Below are positions 28,300-38,097 of a stretch of DNA of 64,000 nt, piece by piece (position 1 is the stretch's first letter; each line of letters begins with the position of its first letter). The notes under the pieces were generated by a model. It saw only the letters and a list, made by a program, of their open reading frames with translations. It had not been told where the DNA came from and ran no database searches. Origin of the DNA: Neobacillus sp. PS3-40 (lineage in GTDB: Bacteria > Bacillota > Bacilli > Bacillales > Cytobacillaceae); contig NZ_CP133266.1 of assembly GCF_030915485.1 (NCBI RefSeq), forward strand, positions 1,240,001-1,304,000, read 5' to 3'. The position numbers were made by a program, and so were the translations under genes.

Positions 28300-29316
28300 T
28301 CATTTTGTTTGCTCCACTTCACTATTTTGTGTTTGTGTCGGATACTCAGAAGAATTTATATTTTGATCTCCATTTGAACTAGTGCCTGTTTCTAACTGGT
28401 TGGCAGCTTGTCCACCTTCTTTCACGGTGGTTACAGTTGAAGGTTGAGATACTTGAACATTGCTCGTGGCACGAAGAGAATGAATTTCGACACGTTGTTT
28501 CGGTGGATAATAATCTTCAGAAACAAATTCACTTTTTATCTGGTGATCTCCTTGATAGACGTCCTTATAAACTTCTATCAATTGCCCCGAGATCCCCGAG
28601 GTCGCTACCTTTATTTTTCCTGGAAGAATAAGCGGGCTGTATTGAATAATTGTTCTTGGTTTAAAGTTCTGTTTGTTCTTTAAACTTGTTTTATAAAGAT
28701 AAGGGAACCTTTCCCCCTTTAATGATACAGTTAAGCTTTTGCCCACTATTTCCATTTGAATCCTATACCTTGATTTATTTGGGTTAGAAAAAACGAAATC
28801 GGCATTCTGATCAAGATTAACTTTGACTTCGAAACCAATAGGAACGAAGTCAGGAAGGCTGTTCCCAATATTTCTTTCCACAATTGAAAAATTAGTCGGT
28901 AAAATAGATTGGTAAATACCAGATGATAGTAAACTAAGAGAATCTGAGCTTATAGTAGCTATCTTTTGCTTCTTCACAAAGTCAAGCAATGAAAAAGTTG
29001 ATTGCTCAGGGATTTCTATTTCAGAACTCTGTTTAAGAACTGTTTGCAAATCAATAGGAATGTCTTTTAAATTTATTTTTGATTGGTTAAGAATAACTTC
29101 CTCTCCACCACTTTTTACTCCTAATGGATCATTAGTTGAATTTTTATTATGTGACTTATTTACATTCAAAGATCCTCTTGATGTTGTTGTCCCTTTTTTC
29201 TCATTGTTTTTTATTTTTTCAAATGCTTGGGCACCAAAATGTGAGCTGCTGAAAATAAAAGCAGTACAAAATAATAGTACAAAGAATAATTTTATCATTT
29301 GACGATTTTTTCTCAC
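28300..29316 (-). CDS. VanW-like/G5-domain exported protein of the pilus operon
   Basis: The 338-residue protein has an N-terminal signal or anchor helix (about 8-30) and a Lys/Asn-rich linker. A region resembling the C-terminal part of VanW domains follows (SIVERNIGNSLPDFVPIGFE, DFVFSNPNKSRYRI). Next comes a G5-like segment (KIKVATSGISGQLIEVYKD to DYYPPKQRVEIHSLRA) and a Ser/Thr/Gln-rich tail. G5 domains are associated with cell-wall amino-sugar binding. Placed between pilB and the minor pilins, it may anchor or guide the fibre through the wall, where Gram-negatives use PilP/PilQ. Function is inferred. Confidence 0.7.
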   Translation of the reverse strand: MRKNRQMIKLFFVLLFCTAFIFSSSHFGAQAFEKIKNNEKKGTTTSRGSLNVNKSHNKNSTNDPLGVKSGGEEVILNQSKINLKDIPIDLQTVLKQSSEIEIPEQSTFSLLDFVKKQKIATISSDSLSLLSSGIYQSILPTNFSIVERNIGNSLPDFVPIGFEVKVNLDQNADFVFSNPNKSRYRIQMEIVGKSLTVSLKGERFPYLYKTSLKNKQNFKPRTIIQYSPLILPGKIKVATSGISGQLIEVYKDVYQGDHQIKSEFVSEDYYPPKQRVEIHSLRATSNVQVSQPSTVTTVKEGGQAANQLETGTSSNGDQNINSSEYPTQTQNSEVEQTK

Positions 29317-29358
29317 ATTTATTAGCCTCCTTTTTTATTCATTTGAAGTTCTAAAGCG

Positions 29359-30168
29359 CTACATAACTTTCTTTTTTGCTTCAGTTGATTTTTCAAGCTC
29401 ATCTTCTTGAAATGTTAATATAGGGAGTTCATCCAATTCTTCCAGTGGATTTATCTTTTCCTCTTGATCGTCAATCTTGATTGGAAAACTATCAAAAGTC
29501 ATAATTGGAAGTTCATCCTCATTCTCCAATATTTGAGTCTTTTCGCCCACTACTTTAGGCAGTTTACCCTCTGCTTCTAATAATAAGCTTTCAATATCTG
29601 ATAAATCTCCAAAATCTGGTATAGATAAGGCGTCTTCTTGTACCCTTTCATCATCTATCTGGATACTCCGATTAAGCAAAAAGGTAATATCCTCATCCAT
29701 GATTTCAGGTAATCTTTCCGTTACAACTTGCTCTTGTTTGGTTTCAAGAGGTGTATAAAATAATTCGGCATTCATTTCCTCTTTTTCCTCTGGTTGTTCA
29801 ATAGTCACAGCCACTTCGTTTCGGCTTAAACTAAATAGATCATACCCAGCAGATTTATTACTTTTATTATAATCTATTAAAGGTTCTTCTTTATCTAGCA
29901 ACCTTTTTCCATAGGAATCATCTACAACATGCAGAAATCGTCCAAGGCGTGAGTTTAATAGGTATGTTGTTATGGAAACAAGCACAAACAGAATAGCAAT
30001 ACTATTCCATAGTGAGTAAGAAGAAATAGCAACAAGACCCACTGTAGCCAACAAGAATGCTGCTAAAACGGTAATAAACTTCCCTTTTTTAGTAAGGCCA
30101 AGTGGTAAAAATAATAATACTAGCAATAACAAGGACATTGAACCCGAAGCCCAAATAAGATTATTCAA
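29359..30168 (-). CDS. Membrane protein of unknown function in the pilus operon
   Basis: I do not recognise a family. The 269-residue protein has three hydrophobic segments in its first 75 residues. A long, acidic, probably disordered cytosolic or extracellular tail of about 195 residues follows. The tail contains a repeated motif of the type DELPIMTFDSFP and DELPILTFQED about 25 residues apart. The start is a TTG with GGGAG 7 bp upstream. It sits between the PilX-like pilin gene and the VanW/G5 gene, so a pilus-specific role is likely by context only. Confidence 0.6.
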   Translation of the reverse strand: MNNLIWASGSMSLLLLVLLFLPLGLTKKGKFITVLAAFLLATVGLVAISSYSLWNSIAILFVLVSITTYLLNSRLGRFLHVVDDSYGKRLLDKEEPLIDYNKSNKSAGYDLFSLSRNEVAVTIEQPEEKEEMNAELFYTPLETKQEQVVTERLPEIMDEDITFLLNRSIQIDDERVQEDALSIPDFGDLSDIESLLLEAEGKLPKVVGEKTQILENEDELPIMTFDSFPIKIDDQEEKINPLEELDELPILTFQEDELEKSTEAKKKVM

Positions 30169-30194
30169 TTACTCACTCCCTTTTTCTTAAAAAA

Positions 30195-31121
30195 TCATTT
30201 GTACTGAGTATCGATAGTAAGATTTTCTGTTCCCCAACTTGGAGAATTAGTAGGTGATACATAAACTACTTTTTTTGCAAATACTCCGTTTTTCGGTTTT
30301 TTCGCTAGCACATCTTCACAATTTGTGAAATTTGTTTCAACAGGTATTTGGACTGTACTATAAATAAAAAGTGTTTTATCAACGCACATGAGTGCTAAAT
30401 TTCCATTATTGTTATCGTTTGTTTTTAGGTCCAGTTCCTTAACATATGCATCACCTTTCACCCAGACATCAGTATTAGCCTCTTGAGTGATGGTTCCATT
30501 GACATAAAGGTCAACGTCAAACGTTAGCTTAGAATTTGAATTCATCACAAAGCCATTTTTAAAATAAAGCGTTTTGTCGTATTCACCGTCATTATTATGG
30601 TCAAATACTTGTGTTTCATCATATCTTGTAGAATTTTCTGGTGCATTTGGGAAAGCATCCCCTTTCCCTCTAGTAAACTGGATCACACCCGTTATACTTT
30701 TTGATTGTTGATTTTCTGAAAAACCTTCAGTAGTAAAATTAATGATTACTTTTTGGGCTTGTTCTTTTGCTATGTCTTCTACGGAAACGTCTTCACTAAT
30801 AACTTTATAGTTGGGAAAATCCAGATTATTCTTTATAGGAAAAGACTTATTGAGCAATGCTGCGTTCAAGTTATTCTGTAATATAAGTTTGACATCTAAA
30901 AGGCTTTTATCGTTATTTGTTTGTAAAGTTTGAATCGCAATTTGCTTTATATGGTTAGCTCCCATTTCCGCAAGATTTGTTGCTTGAATATCATTTCCTG
31001 TTTTAGATCCTTGTTTTGCACTATTTAGGTTAAGCCCTAGTAGACTTATACCAATTATAGTAAAGACAACAATGATTAACAAAACTGTTAGCAAGCTAGA
31101 TCCTTTTTCATTATTCCACAT
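30195..31121 (-). CDS. PilX/GspK-like minor pilin candidate
   Basis: The 308-residue protein begins WNNEKG followed by SSLLTVLLIIVVFTIIGIS, a class III (prepilin) signal and N-terminal pilin helix. Mature position 5 is Thr, not the usual Glu, as in GspK/PilX-type subunits that sit at the fibre tip. It is much longer than the other pilins, with a large polar domain containing DHNNDGEYDK and CVDK/NCEDV cysteines. It lies 2 bp from the PilW-like gene. A tip-capping role is inferred. Confidence 0.75.
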   Translation of the reverse strand: MWNNEKGSSLLTVLLIIVVFTIIGISLLGLNLNSAKQGSKTGNDIQATNLAEMGANHIKQIAIQTLQTNNDKSLLDVKLILQNNLNAALLNKSFPIKNNLDFPNYKVISEDVSVEDIAKEQAQKVIINFTTEGFSENQQSKSITGVIQFTRGKGDAFPNAPENSTRYDETQVFDHNNDGEYDKTLYFKNGFVMNSNSKLTFDVDLYVNGTITQEANTDVWVKGDAYVKELDLKTNDNNNGNLALMCVDKTLFIYSTVQIPVETNFTNCEDVLAKKPKNGVFAKKVVYVSPTNSPSWGTENLTIDTQYK

Positions 31122-31123
31122 AG

Positions 31124-31540
31124 CTACACCCCTTTCGATAACGTTGTTCTTAGTGTGTAGCTTGCGCCTTCATATGTGAAAGTAATCTCAATCATAACAG
31201 GGGAGCTCCCTTGAATGGAAAGGGTTTGGTTGGTATAAATAACACCATTATAATTTATTTTTGCCTGATATTGATATTTATCAGAAATGGTTGTTCCATT
31301 AAGAATTATTTGATCGTTTGTTATAGAAAGAGATAGAGGAACATTATTGTGATTCAGATAGGCATTACGGAGCGCTGTCACTACATAATTTGCTTCTTGT
31401 TGAAGATAAATATCATCTTTTGTTCTTTCTCCTTGTTGAATTCCTGAATGAAACACAGAAAAAATAAGGGTAAGAACCATACCCATTATTGCCAATCCCA
31501 ACAATAATTCAATTAAAGTAAAACCACCATTTTTCTTCAT
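31124..31540 (-). CDS. PilW/ComGF-like minor prepilin
   Basis: This 138-residue prepilin has leader MKKNGG, the N-terminal helix FTLIELLLGLAIMGMVLTLI with Glu at mature position 5, and a small beta-rich C-terminal domain. It is packed 2 bp from each neighbour. It belongs to the three-gene minor pilin set at the start of the operon, which usually forms an initiation or tip complex. Confidence 0.85.
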   Translation of the reverse strand: MKKNGGFTLIELLLGLAIMGMVLTLIFSVFHSGIQQGERTKDDIYLQQEANYVVTALRNAYLNHNNVPLSLSITNDQIILNGTTISDKYQYQAKINYNGVIYTNQTLSIQGSSPVMIEITFTYEGASYTLRTTLSKGV

Positions 31541-31542
31541 AG

Positions 31543-31977
31543 CTAGTTCCTTCCCTTAAACCCGTATGTTTCATACTTTTCAATTCTTTTTCCCTTTTCA
31601 TTTACCCAAATTTCAATTTGGATGTAGTTAAGTTGGGAAGGGAATGAGCTATTTTGAAGATTTGCTTGTTTAATTTTGGCAACAGGATAATAAATTTGAT
31701 TATTTACTTCAATATAAAAATCTCCTTGAATATTTTCATTATACAAATCGTTCCAATCTGAAGTATTCAAGTCTGTTTGAAATGAAGAATTTTTAACTTT
31801 ATTAAGTATTTCCTGACTTAGTTGACCTGCAGACATTTTATTTTGAGTATAAATAGTAAAGGTTCTTGATTGAATAAAGAATCCAAAAAATACTAATAAA
31901 ACGATAGAAAGAAGGGATAGTGATAACATTATTTCAAGTAACTGATATCCTTTTTCATTTTTTAATGGATCTATCAT
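31543..31977 (-). CDS. PilV-like minor prepilin, first gene of the pilus operon
   Basis: This 144-residue prepilin has leader MIDPLKNEKG and mature N-terminus YQLLEIMLSLSLLSIVLLVF with Glu at position 5. The ATG at 31977 is preferred to the upstream GTG at 31992 because GGGGAAG is placed about 7 bp in front of it. It opens the operon. The 155 bp upstream, up to the terminator at 32133-32158, are A/T-rich and must hold the operon promoter, but no convincing -35/-10 pair could be fixed. Confidence 0.83.
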   Translation of the reverse strand: MIDPLKNEKGYQLLEIMLSLSLLSIVLLVFFGFFIQSRTFTIYTQNKMSAGQLSQEILNKVKNSSFQTDLNTSDWNDLYNENIQGDFYIEVNNQIYYPVAKIKQANLQNSSFPSQLNYIQIEIWVNEKGKRIEKYETYGFKGRN

Positions 31978-32132
31978 CTCTACTTCCCCCACATATGGAA
32001 AAACTATGAATCTACAATTCGAAAAATTCGTTCACAACTATTTTATCAACTTTCGACAAAAGCTTAAAGTTTTAATTTATAGTCAATTTTATTTAATAAA
32101 CTATAAGATCTTGTAAATAGGATTATATTAAA

Positions 32133-32158
32133 AGGCCGATTCAAAAATGAATCGACCT
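32133..32158. terminator. Terminator between the diguanylate cyclase gene and the pilus operon
   Basis: The stem AGGCCGATTC/GAATCGACCT (one mismatch) is flanked by A-run and T-run on both sides, so it can act in both directions. On the minus strand it ends the GGDEF gene and separates its transcript from the pilus operon. Confidence 0.8.
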
Positions 32159-32224
32159 TTTTCTCAGTATTACCAACAGTACCATTAGATTACAACATTA
32201 ATCGGATTTGCTTTTACTTGAAGG

Positions 32225-33946
32225 CTAAACAGTTGAATACTCCGCCACTCGATTTCGCCCTTTTCTTTTCGCCCCAACATATAAAGCCCGATCTGCATGC
32301 CGAATTAATGTGAGCGAATCGTCAGCATTCTCTGGAGCTGTTGCGACACCGATAGAAGTTGTTACGGTTATGCGTTGTTGTAGGTGCTCCACTTCCAAAT
32401 GCTGACTTAAGGTAAATGGTCTATTTGCAATGGTTTGCCTAATTAACTCAGCGATATGTAATGCTTCTTGCTTTTGGATATCAGGTAAGAGAATAACAAA
32501 CTCTTCTCCACCATAACGGGCGACCGTTCCTTTGTTTCCAACTAGAAGTCTAACCCTATTAGCCAGTTCTCGAAGGATTTCATTACCACTTTGATGGCCA
32601 TATGTATCGTTTACATCCTTGAAATGGTCAAGATCAAGAATGATTAGAGATAGATTTGTCCGTTCGAACCTATGCAGTTTATCAAATTCTGTCGAGAGCA
32701 TATTTTCAAAATAACGATAATTATAAAGTTTCGTCAGTGCACAGTGTTCACTATACATTTTCGCTTCCTCATAATGGCGTGCATTATCAATCGCAATAGC
32801 AAAATGTGAACAAAGGATATCTACAATCATAAGCTGCGATTTTTCATATGCGCATTTTCGTTTAGAGGCGAGCAATAATACACCTACAACTCCATTATTT
32901 CTAACAATTGGGACGCTTAATACACTTTCAGCATCTTCTGGAAAATAACCACTGATAATTTTATTCCATTCTTTTTTCCCTCGGAAGAACGCTGCCTCTT
33001 TTTTAGCCCAAACCATACCACTTAATCCTTCACTTTTTTGTAGGGGTTCAATATCGTTTGGCATTACCTTTCCTCTCTCAATACGCCGAATTACCTGAAG
33101 TTCCTTGTTTTCGACAACATCCAGAATGTATGCAAAATCTACAGGAAGCATTTCACCTAATTTTTGAATGAACAAATCTGTAACATCATCAATATTTAGA
33201 CGTTCCGCCATTTGATGGCCAATTTCAGCAGCTTTTTGCAAATGCTCATTTACTTTTCCACTTGAATAATAGAGATTAAGAATGAGCGATAAACTGGCAA
33301 ACGGAGCCCCAACTATCAATAATGCCAATAAACCGGCTTGTGAATAGAGCATATACAAAATAAAGCCAACTGGAAAGGTAATAAGTGATGTTAGAGTCTC
33401 CCAAACTAAATCTTTCCCAAAAAAAGAACCGATATTTTTATAAACCGCAAATAAGTTAAATAATATAAGCAATTGGTTTAATGCGAAATTCAGAAAAACA
33501 TACAGAAATGCAAGCCAAAGTGAGCGATGATCTCCAATTAAATCCCCCCTAATTTGCCCCCCAAGTAAGTAATAAACTACTCCACTAACAAAGGATTGGG
33601 TAAAGAACATGAGAGAGTTAAGGGGAATGCGGAAGTATTGCTCTTTTTGAATTTTTATTTTAAATAGGACAACCATGATTGCCACTTGGGCGAAAATCAT
33701 TTCTACAAATAACCCAAAGCTTAGAAATGTTGCTAGAGAGATCCATTGCAGTAAAAAAATAGGTATATTATTGATCACTATCGGTGTTGCGGCAACAACT
33801 GATGATAAAATTAAAAATGCTAAAATCTCTATCAAATGGCCTGATATTTGCGGCGGATATGCACGATAAGTAAACCATATTCCAAATGGAACAATTAGAA
33901 TCCAGGCAAGGAAAATTGCCTTTTTAATATGTGGATGAACATCCAT
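32225..33946 (-). CDS. Membrane diguanylate cyclase (multi-TM, GAF, GGDEF)
   Basis: The 573-residue protein has about seven to eight membrane segments in its first 225 residues. A GAF domain (about 245-390, EGLSGMVWAKKEAAF, SVPIVRNNGVVGVLLLAS) and a GGDEF domain (about 405-570) follow. The active site reads RYGGEEFVILLPD, with DLDHFKDVNDTYGHQSG upstream, so it should make c-di-GMP. The RxxD inhibitory site five residues before GGEEF is absent (GNKG there), so product inhibition at that site is unlikely. Its neighbour encodes a pilus operon with an MshEN-type PilB. The membrane domain's signal is unknown. Confidence 0.92.
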   Translation of the reverse strand: MDVHPHIKKAIFLAWILIVPFGIWFTYRAYPPQISGHLIEILAFLILSSVVAATPIVINNIPIFLLQWISLATFLSFGLFVEMIFAQVAIMVVLFKIKIQKEQYFRIPLNSLMFFTQSFVSGVVYYLLGGQIRGDLIGDHRSLWLAFLYVFLNFALNQLLILFNLFAVYKNIGSFFGKDLVWETLTSLITFPVGFILYMLYSQAGLLALLIVGAPFASLSLILNLYYSSGKVNEHLQKAAEIGHQMAERLNIDDVTDLFIQKLGEMLPVDFAYILDVVENKELQVIRRIERGKVMPNDIEPLQKSEGLSGMVWAKKEAAFFRGKKEWNKIISGYFPEDAESVLSVPIVRNNGVVGVLLLASKRKCAYEKSQLMIVDILCSHFAIAIDNARHYEEAKMYSEHCALTKLYNYRYFENMLSTEFDKLHRFERTNLSLIILDLDHFKDVNDTYGHQSGNEILRELANRVRLLVGNKGTVARYGGEEFVILLPDIQKQEALHIAELIRQTIANRPFTLSQHLEVEHLQQRITVTTSIGVATAPENADDSLTLIRHADRALYVGAKRKGRNRVAEYSTV

Positions 33947-34028
33947 TGGGTTTCCATCTCCATTTTATTAGGTAAATAGTCACGAATAATACATATATAT
34001 TATCAAATTTGTAGATTTTTGTCACAAA

Positions 34029-35348
34029 TTAATTAATTTTATTTTGAAAATATTTAAAAAGTAATGGTTTTACCCGTGAAATGAAGTAAAGTGATCCCGT
34101 GATTACAAGTAAATGGTCGTTTGGAAGATCAGTAAGCTCTTGTGTAATGGTCGTTTCCCACTCGTCTCCAACTGACTTATTACTAGATTGGCTTAGTTCA
34201 AACAAATCATTTGCCGATGCTGCACGTGGATAATCAAAGGAAACAAATGTTATTTGCTCTGCTATTTCGTCTAAACTGCCGATCATCTTATCGAGTTTCT
34301 TATCCTTTAGGGCTGCAAAAACAATATGAATCATTCGACCTTTAAACCGACTAGAGAGTTCATGAACAAGGGCTGTAACGCCTTCATCATTATGTGCACC
34401 ATCAATAATTACAAGCGGGTTTTCTGATATTACTTCAAATCTTCCCGGCCAAAAAGCATGTTTCAAGCCAACCCTAATATCTTGATTGTCAATTGAAACC
34501 GCAGAAATTTGATTTAAATATTGTCCAGCTATCACAGCAAGTGCAGCATTCTCGGTCTGATGCTGACCGATCATGGCAATTTCTAATTGATCCATTGTTT
34601 GGTCACCATTTATATTTACTGTAAAGCTTTCTCCCCTTGCAAGAGATTTGTGTGAACTGATCGTAAACTCTTGATTAATTCGAAACAATGGAGCATTCAT
34701 TTTTAATGCCTGTTCCTTAATAACCTTAAGGGCACCAGGCTGTTTAGCTGCTGTAATAATTGGGGTGTCACGCTTGATAATTCCTGCCTTCTCAAAGGCA
34801 ATATCCTCATATGAGTTCCCTAAAATATTGGTGTGGTCAAGACCTATATTTGTAATGATTGAAAGCAATGGAGAGATAATATTTGTCGAATCAAATCTCC
34901 CACCTAAACCTACTTCAAACAACACGATATCAACTGGGTGAAGCTTTGAAAAATAATAAAATGACATGGCAGTGACTACTTCAAATTCTGTAGGACCCCC
35001 AAATTCTGTTTCCTCCATTTCATCTGCTAAAGGGCGGATGACGTTCGTTAATCGGATTATATCTTCATCGCTGATGGGTATTCCATTCACACTGATACGC
35101 TCATTAAACTGTTCAATATAGGGGGAAGTAAATGTACCGATCGTGTATCCCCCAGCCTGTAGGATCGAACGTAGAAAGGTAACAGTCGAACCTTTTCCAT
35201 TTGTCCCACCAATATGGACTGTCTTTAGTTCTTTTTCTGGATTCCCTAGCTTTTCCATCATCCATTCCATCCGTTTTAAACCGGGTTTTATCCCCAATCG
35301 TAATCTTGCATGGATCCATTCTAACGCTTCTTGATATGTAGTAAACAT
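34029..35348 (-). CDS. folC: Folylpolyglutamate synthase/dihydrofolate synthase
   Basis: FolC adds glutamates to folates. The 439-residue protein is a Mur-ligase-type enzyme with P-loop GGTNGKGSTV (near 46), the omega-loop segment TFTSPYIEQFNERIS, EVGLGGRFDSTN and DGAHNDEGV in the C-terminal domain. The ATG at 35348 follows GGAG by 9 bp and matches the B. subtilis start. It follows valS by 76 bp with no clear terminator between, so co-transcription is likely. Confidence 0.95.
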   Translation of the reverse strand: MFTTYQEALEWIHARLRLGIKPGLKRMEWMMEKLGNPEKELKTVHIGGTNGKGSTVTFLRSILQAGGYTIGTFTSPYIEQFNERISVNGIPISDEDIIRLTNVIRPLADEMEETEFGGPTEFEVVTAMSFYYFSKLHPVDIVLFEVGLGGRFDSTNIISPLLSIITNIGLDHTNILGNSYEDIAFEKAGIIKRDTPIITAAKQPGALKVIKEQALKMNAPLFRINQEFTISSHKSLARGESFTVNINGDQTMDQLEIAMIGQHQTENAALAVIAGQYLNQISAVSIDNQDIRVGLKHAFWPGRFEVISENPLVIIDGAHNDEGVTALVHELSSRFKGRMIHIVFAALKDKKLDKMIGSLDEIAEQITFVSFDYPRAASANDLFELSQSSNKSVGDEWETTITQELTDLPNDHLLVITGSLYFISRVKPLLFKYFQNKIN

Positions 35349-35424
35349 GCTAAGCATCTCCTTCATTGATGTGAAAACATGGTAAAGACGAACCCCTATA
35401 AGGATTCGTCTCTATTACTATTTA

Positions 35425-38067
35425 TTATCCCTTTAATTCATTTATTCGAGCTTCGACTATTGTTCTTTTTTCTTGATAATCTTTTTCCTTGGCACGCTCC
35501 TCTAGAACAACACTTTCAGGAGCCTTTTTCATAAATCCTTCATTGCCAAGCTTCTTTTGTACCCTTTCTACTTCATTATTTAGTCTATCATATTCCTTTT
35601 CTAGACGGATAATTTCTTCCTCGATGTTGATCAGACCCTCTAGTGGGAGAATAATTTCAAGTCCAGTAACAACAGCTGTCATTGCCTTCTCTGGTATTTC
35701 TAGATCGATTCCGATTTGAAGTTCTTCAGGATTACAGAAGCGTTCAAGGTAAGATTGGTTCTTTTCTACAATTTTTAACACTTCTGTATCCTTCACTTTA
35801 ACAAGCATTTTTATTTTCTTGCTCATTGGAGTATTCACTTCGGCACGAATATTTCGTACAGAGCGAATCACTTCCATCAAAAGCTTCATTTCTAGCGCCG
35901 CTTGGGCATCTGTAAATTCTGGATTTACTTCAGGCCATTTCGCAATCGTAATCGATTCCCCAACGTGCGGAAGGTTTTGCCAGATTTCTTCAGTTATAAA
36001 TGGCATAAACGGGTGAAGTAATTTCATCGTATTGTCTAGAACATGAGCAAGGATTGAACGAGTTGTTTTCTTTGCTTGCTCATTATCTCCGTAAAGAGGG
36101 AGCTTAGACATTTCAATGTACCAGTCACAAAAATCATCCCAGATGAAATTATAAAGTACACGGCCAACTTCACCGAATTCATATCTCTCGGATAATCTTG
36201 TTATCGTTTCAATGGTTTCATTTAAACGAGTTAAAATCCATCGATCCGCTACAGATTTTTCACCACTTAAATCTATTTCTTCATATGCCAATCCATCCAT
36301 GTTCATCAATGCAAATCGAGATGCATTCCAAATTTTATTGGCAAAGTTCCAGGTTGCTTCCACCTTCTCGATGCTAAAACGTAAATCTTGACCTGGAGAG
36401 CTACCTGTTGAAAGGAAGTATCTTAGTGCATCTGCTCCGTATTTATCAATGACATCCATTGGATCAACGCCATTACCAAGTGATTTACTCATTTTGCGGC
36501 CCTCTGCATCCCGTACAAGTCCATGAATCAATACATCTTTAAACGGACGCTCACCGGTAAATTCAAGGCTTTGGAAAATCATACGTGATACCCAGAAGAA
36601 GATAATATCATAGCCGGTTACAAGTACATCTGTTGAAAAATACCTCTCAAAATCGGCTGCATTCTTATCAGGCCATCCTAATGTAGAAAATGGCCATAGT
36701 GCGGAACTAAACCATGTATCTAATACATCTTTATCCTGTTCCCAATTTTCAAGGTCTGTTGGTGGTTCATGATCAACATAAACTTCCCCTGTTTCCTTAT
36801 GGTACCATGCTGGAATACGATGCCCCCACCAAAGTTGACGCGAAATACACCAGTCACGAATATTTTCCATCCAGTGTAAATACGTCTTTTCAAAACGATC
36901 AGGAACAAACGTAACCTTTTCTTCATTTTTCTGGAGTTCAATCGCTTTATCTGCAAGTGGCTGCATTTTTACAAACCATTGCGTGGACAAATACGGTTCA
37001 ACAACAGCACCACTTCGTTCAGAATGACCAACAGAATGCAGATGCTCTTCAATTTTGAATAAAACACCTTGCTCTTGAAGGTCTTTTACAATCTGCTTCC
37101 GGCACTCAAAACGATCAAGACCTTGATATTTTCCAGCCTTTTCATTCATCGTTCCGTCTTCATTCATAACAAGAATTCTTTCAAGATTATGGCGGTTACC
37201 AATTTCAAAGTCATTTGGATCATGTGCAGGCGTGATCTTTACAGCTCCAGAACCAAATTCCATATCAACATAATCATCACCTACAATAGGGATCACACGG
37301 CCTGTGATAGGGAGAATAACTGTCTTCCCAATAAGATGGTTATAACGTTCATCTTCAGGGTGTACAGCAACAGCTGAGTCGCCTAGCATCGTTTCTGGGC
37401 GTGTCGTTGCAATTTCAATATGTCCAGAACCATCAGCAAGTGGATATCTCAAATGATAGAAAGCTCCTTGGACATCTTTATAAATAACTTCAATGTCTGA
37501 TATAGCTGTTTTAGTGGACGGATCCCAGTTAATAATATATTCGCCGCGGTAGATCAAACCTTTTTTATATAAGGTTACAAATACTTCACGAACTGCACTG
37601 GATAAACCTTCATCAAGCGTAAACCGTTCACGGCTATAATCAAGACCTAGGCCCACCTTTGCCCATTGCGCACGGATATGCGAAGCGTACTCTTCTTTCC
37701 ACTTCCACGTTTCTTCAACGAATTTTTCTCTTCCTAAATCATAGCGACTTTTGCCTTCACTACGAAGTTTCTGTTCCACCTTTGCCTGCGTAGCAATCCC
37801 AGCATGATCCATTCCAGGAAGCCAAAGAACATCATAGCCCTGCATTCGTTTCATTCTAGTTAAAATATCTTGTAATGTTGTATCCCATGCATGACCTAAA
37901 TGAAGTTTCCCTGTTACGTTTGGTGGTGGAATTACAATCGTGTAAGGTTGTTTCTCTTTTTCACCTTTTGCTTCGAAAAATTTCCCTTCTAACCACCATT
38001 CATATCGTCCTTTTTCGATTGTTTGTGGGTCATATTTTGTAGACATTGTCGTCTCTTTTTGTTCCAT
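35425..38067 (-). CDS. valS: Valyl-tRNA synthetase
   Basis: ValS charges tRNA-Val. The 880-residue class I synthetase has the HIGH-type motif [15 protein letters not shown], the KMSKS motif [10 protein letters not shown], a CP1 editing domain ([19 protein letters not shown]), the anticodon-binding domain and the C-terminal coiled coil ([18 protein letters not shown]). The ATG at 38067 has AAGGAGG 7 bp upstream. Expression is controlled by the upstream T-box. Confidence 0.98.
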   Translation of the reverse strand: MEQKETTMSTKYDPQTIEKGRYEWWLEGKFFEAKGEKEKQPYTIVIPPPNVTGKLHLGHAWDTTLQDILTRMKRMQGYDVLWLPGMDHAGIATQAKVEQKLRSEGKSRYDLGREKFVEETWKWKEEYASHIRAQWAKVGLGLDYSRERFTLDEGLSSAVREVFVTLYKKGLIYRGEYIINWDPSTKTAISDIEVIYKDVQGAFYHLRYPLADGSGHIEIATTRPETMLGDSAVAVHPEDERYNHLIGKTVILPITGRVIPIVGDDYVDMEFGSGAVKITPAHDPNDFEIGNRHNLERILVMNEDGTMNEKAGKYQGLDRFECRKQIVKDLQEQGVLFKIEEHLHSVGHSERSGAVVEPYLSTQWFVKMQPLADKAIELQKNEEKVTFVPDRFEKTYLHWMENIRDWCISRQLWWGHRIPAWYHKETGEVYVDHEPPTDLENWEQDKDVLDTWFSSALWPFSTLGWPDKNAADFERYFSTDVLVTGYDIIFFWVSRMIFQSLEFTGERPFKDVLIHGLVRDAEGRKMSKSLGNGVDPMDVIDKYGADALRYFLSTGSSPGQDLRFSIEKVEATWNFANKIWNASRFALMNMDGLAYEEIDLSGEKSVADRWILTRLNETIETITRLSERYEFGEVGRVLYNFIWDDFCDWYIEMSKLPLYGDNEQAKKTTRSILAHVLDNTMKLLHPFMPFITEEIWQNLPHVGESITIAKWPEVNPEFTDAQAALEMKLLMEVIRSVRNIRAEVNTPMSKKIKMLVKVKDTEVLKIVEKNQSYLERFCNPEELQIGIDLEIPEKAMTAVVTGLEIILPLEGLINIEEEIIRLEKEYDRLNNEVERVQKKLGNEGFMKKAPESVVLEERAKEKDYQEKRTIVEARINELKG

Positions 38068-38097
38068 TCTAATTCCTCCTTGATTTTTTTCAGAAAA

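Noticed and set aside
32030-32100. ComK-type box upstream of the pilus operon
   Set aside because: AAAA and TTTT are separated by 8 bp instead of 5 and there is no second box at a fitting distance.
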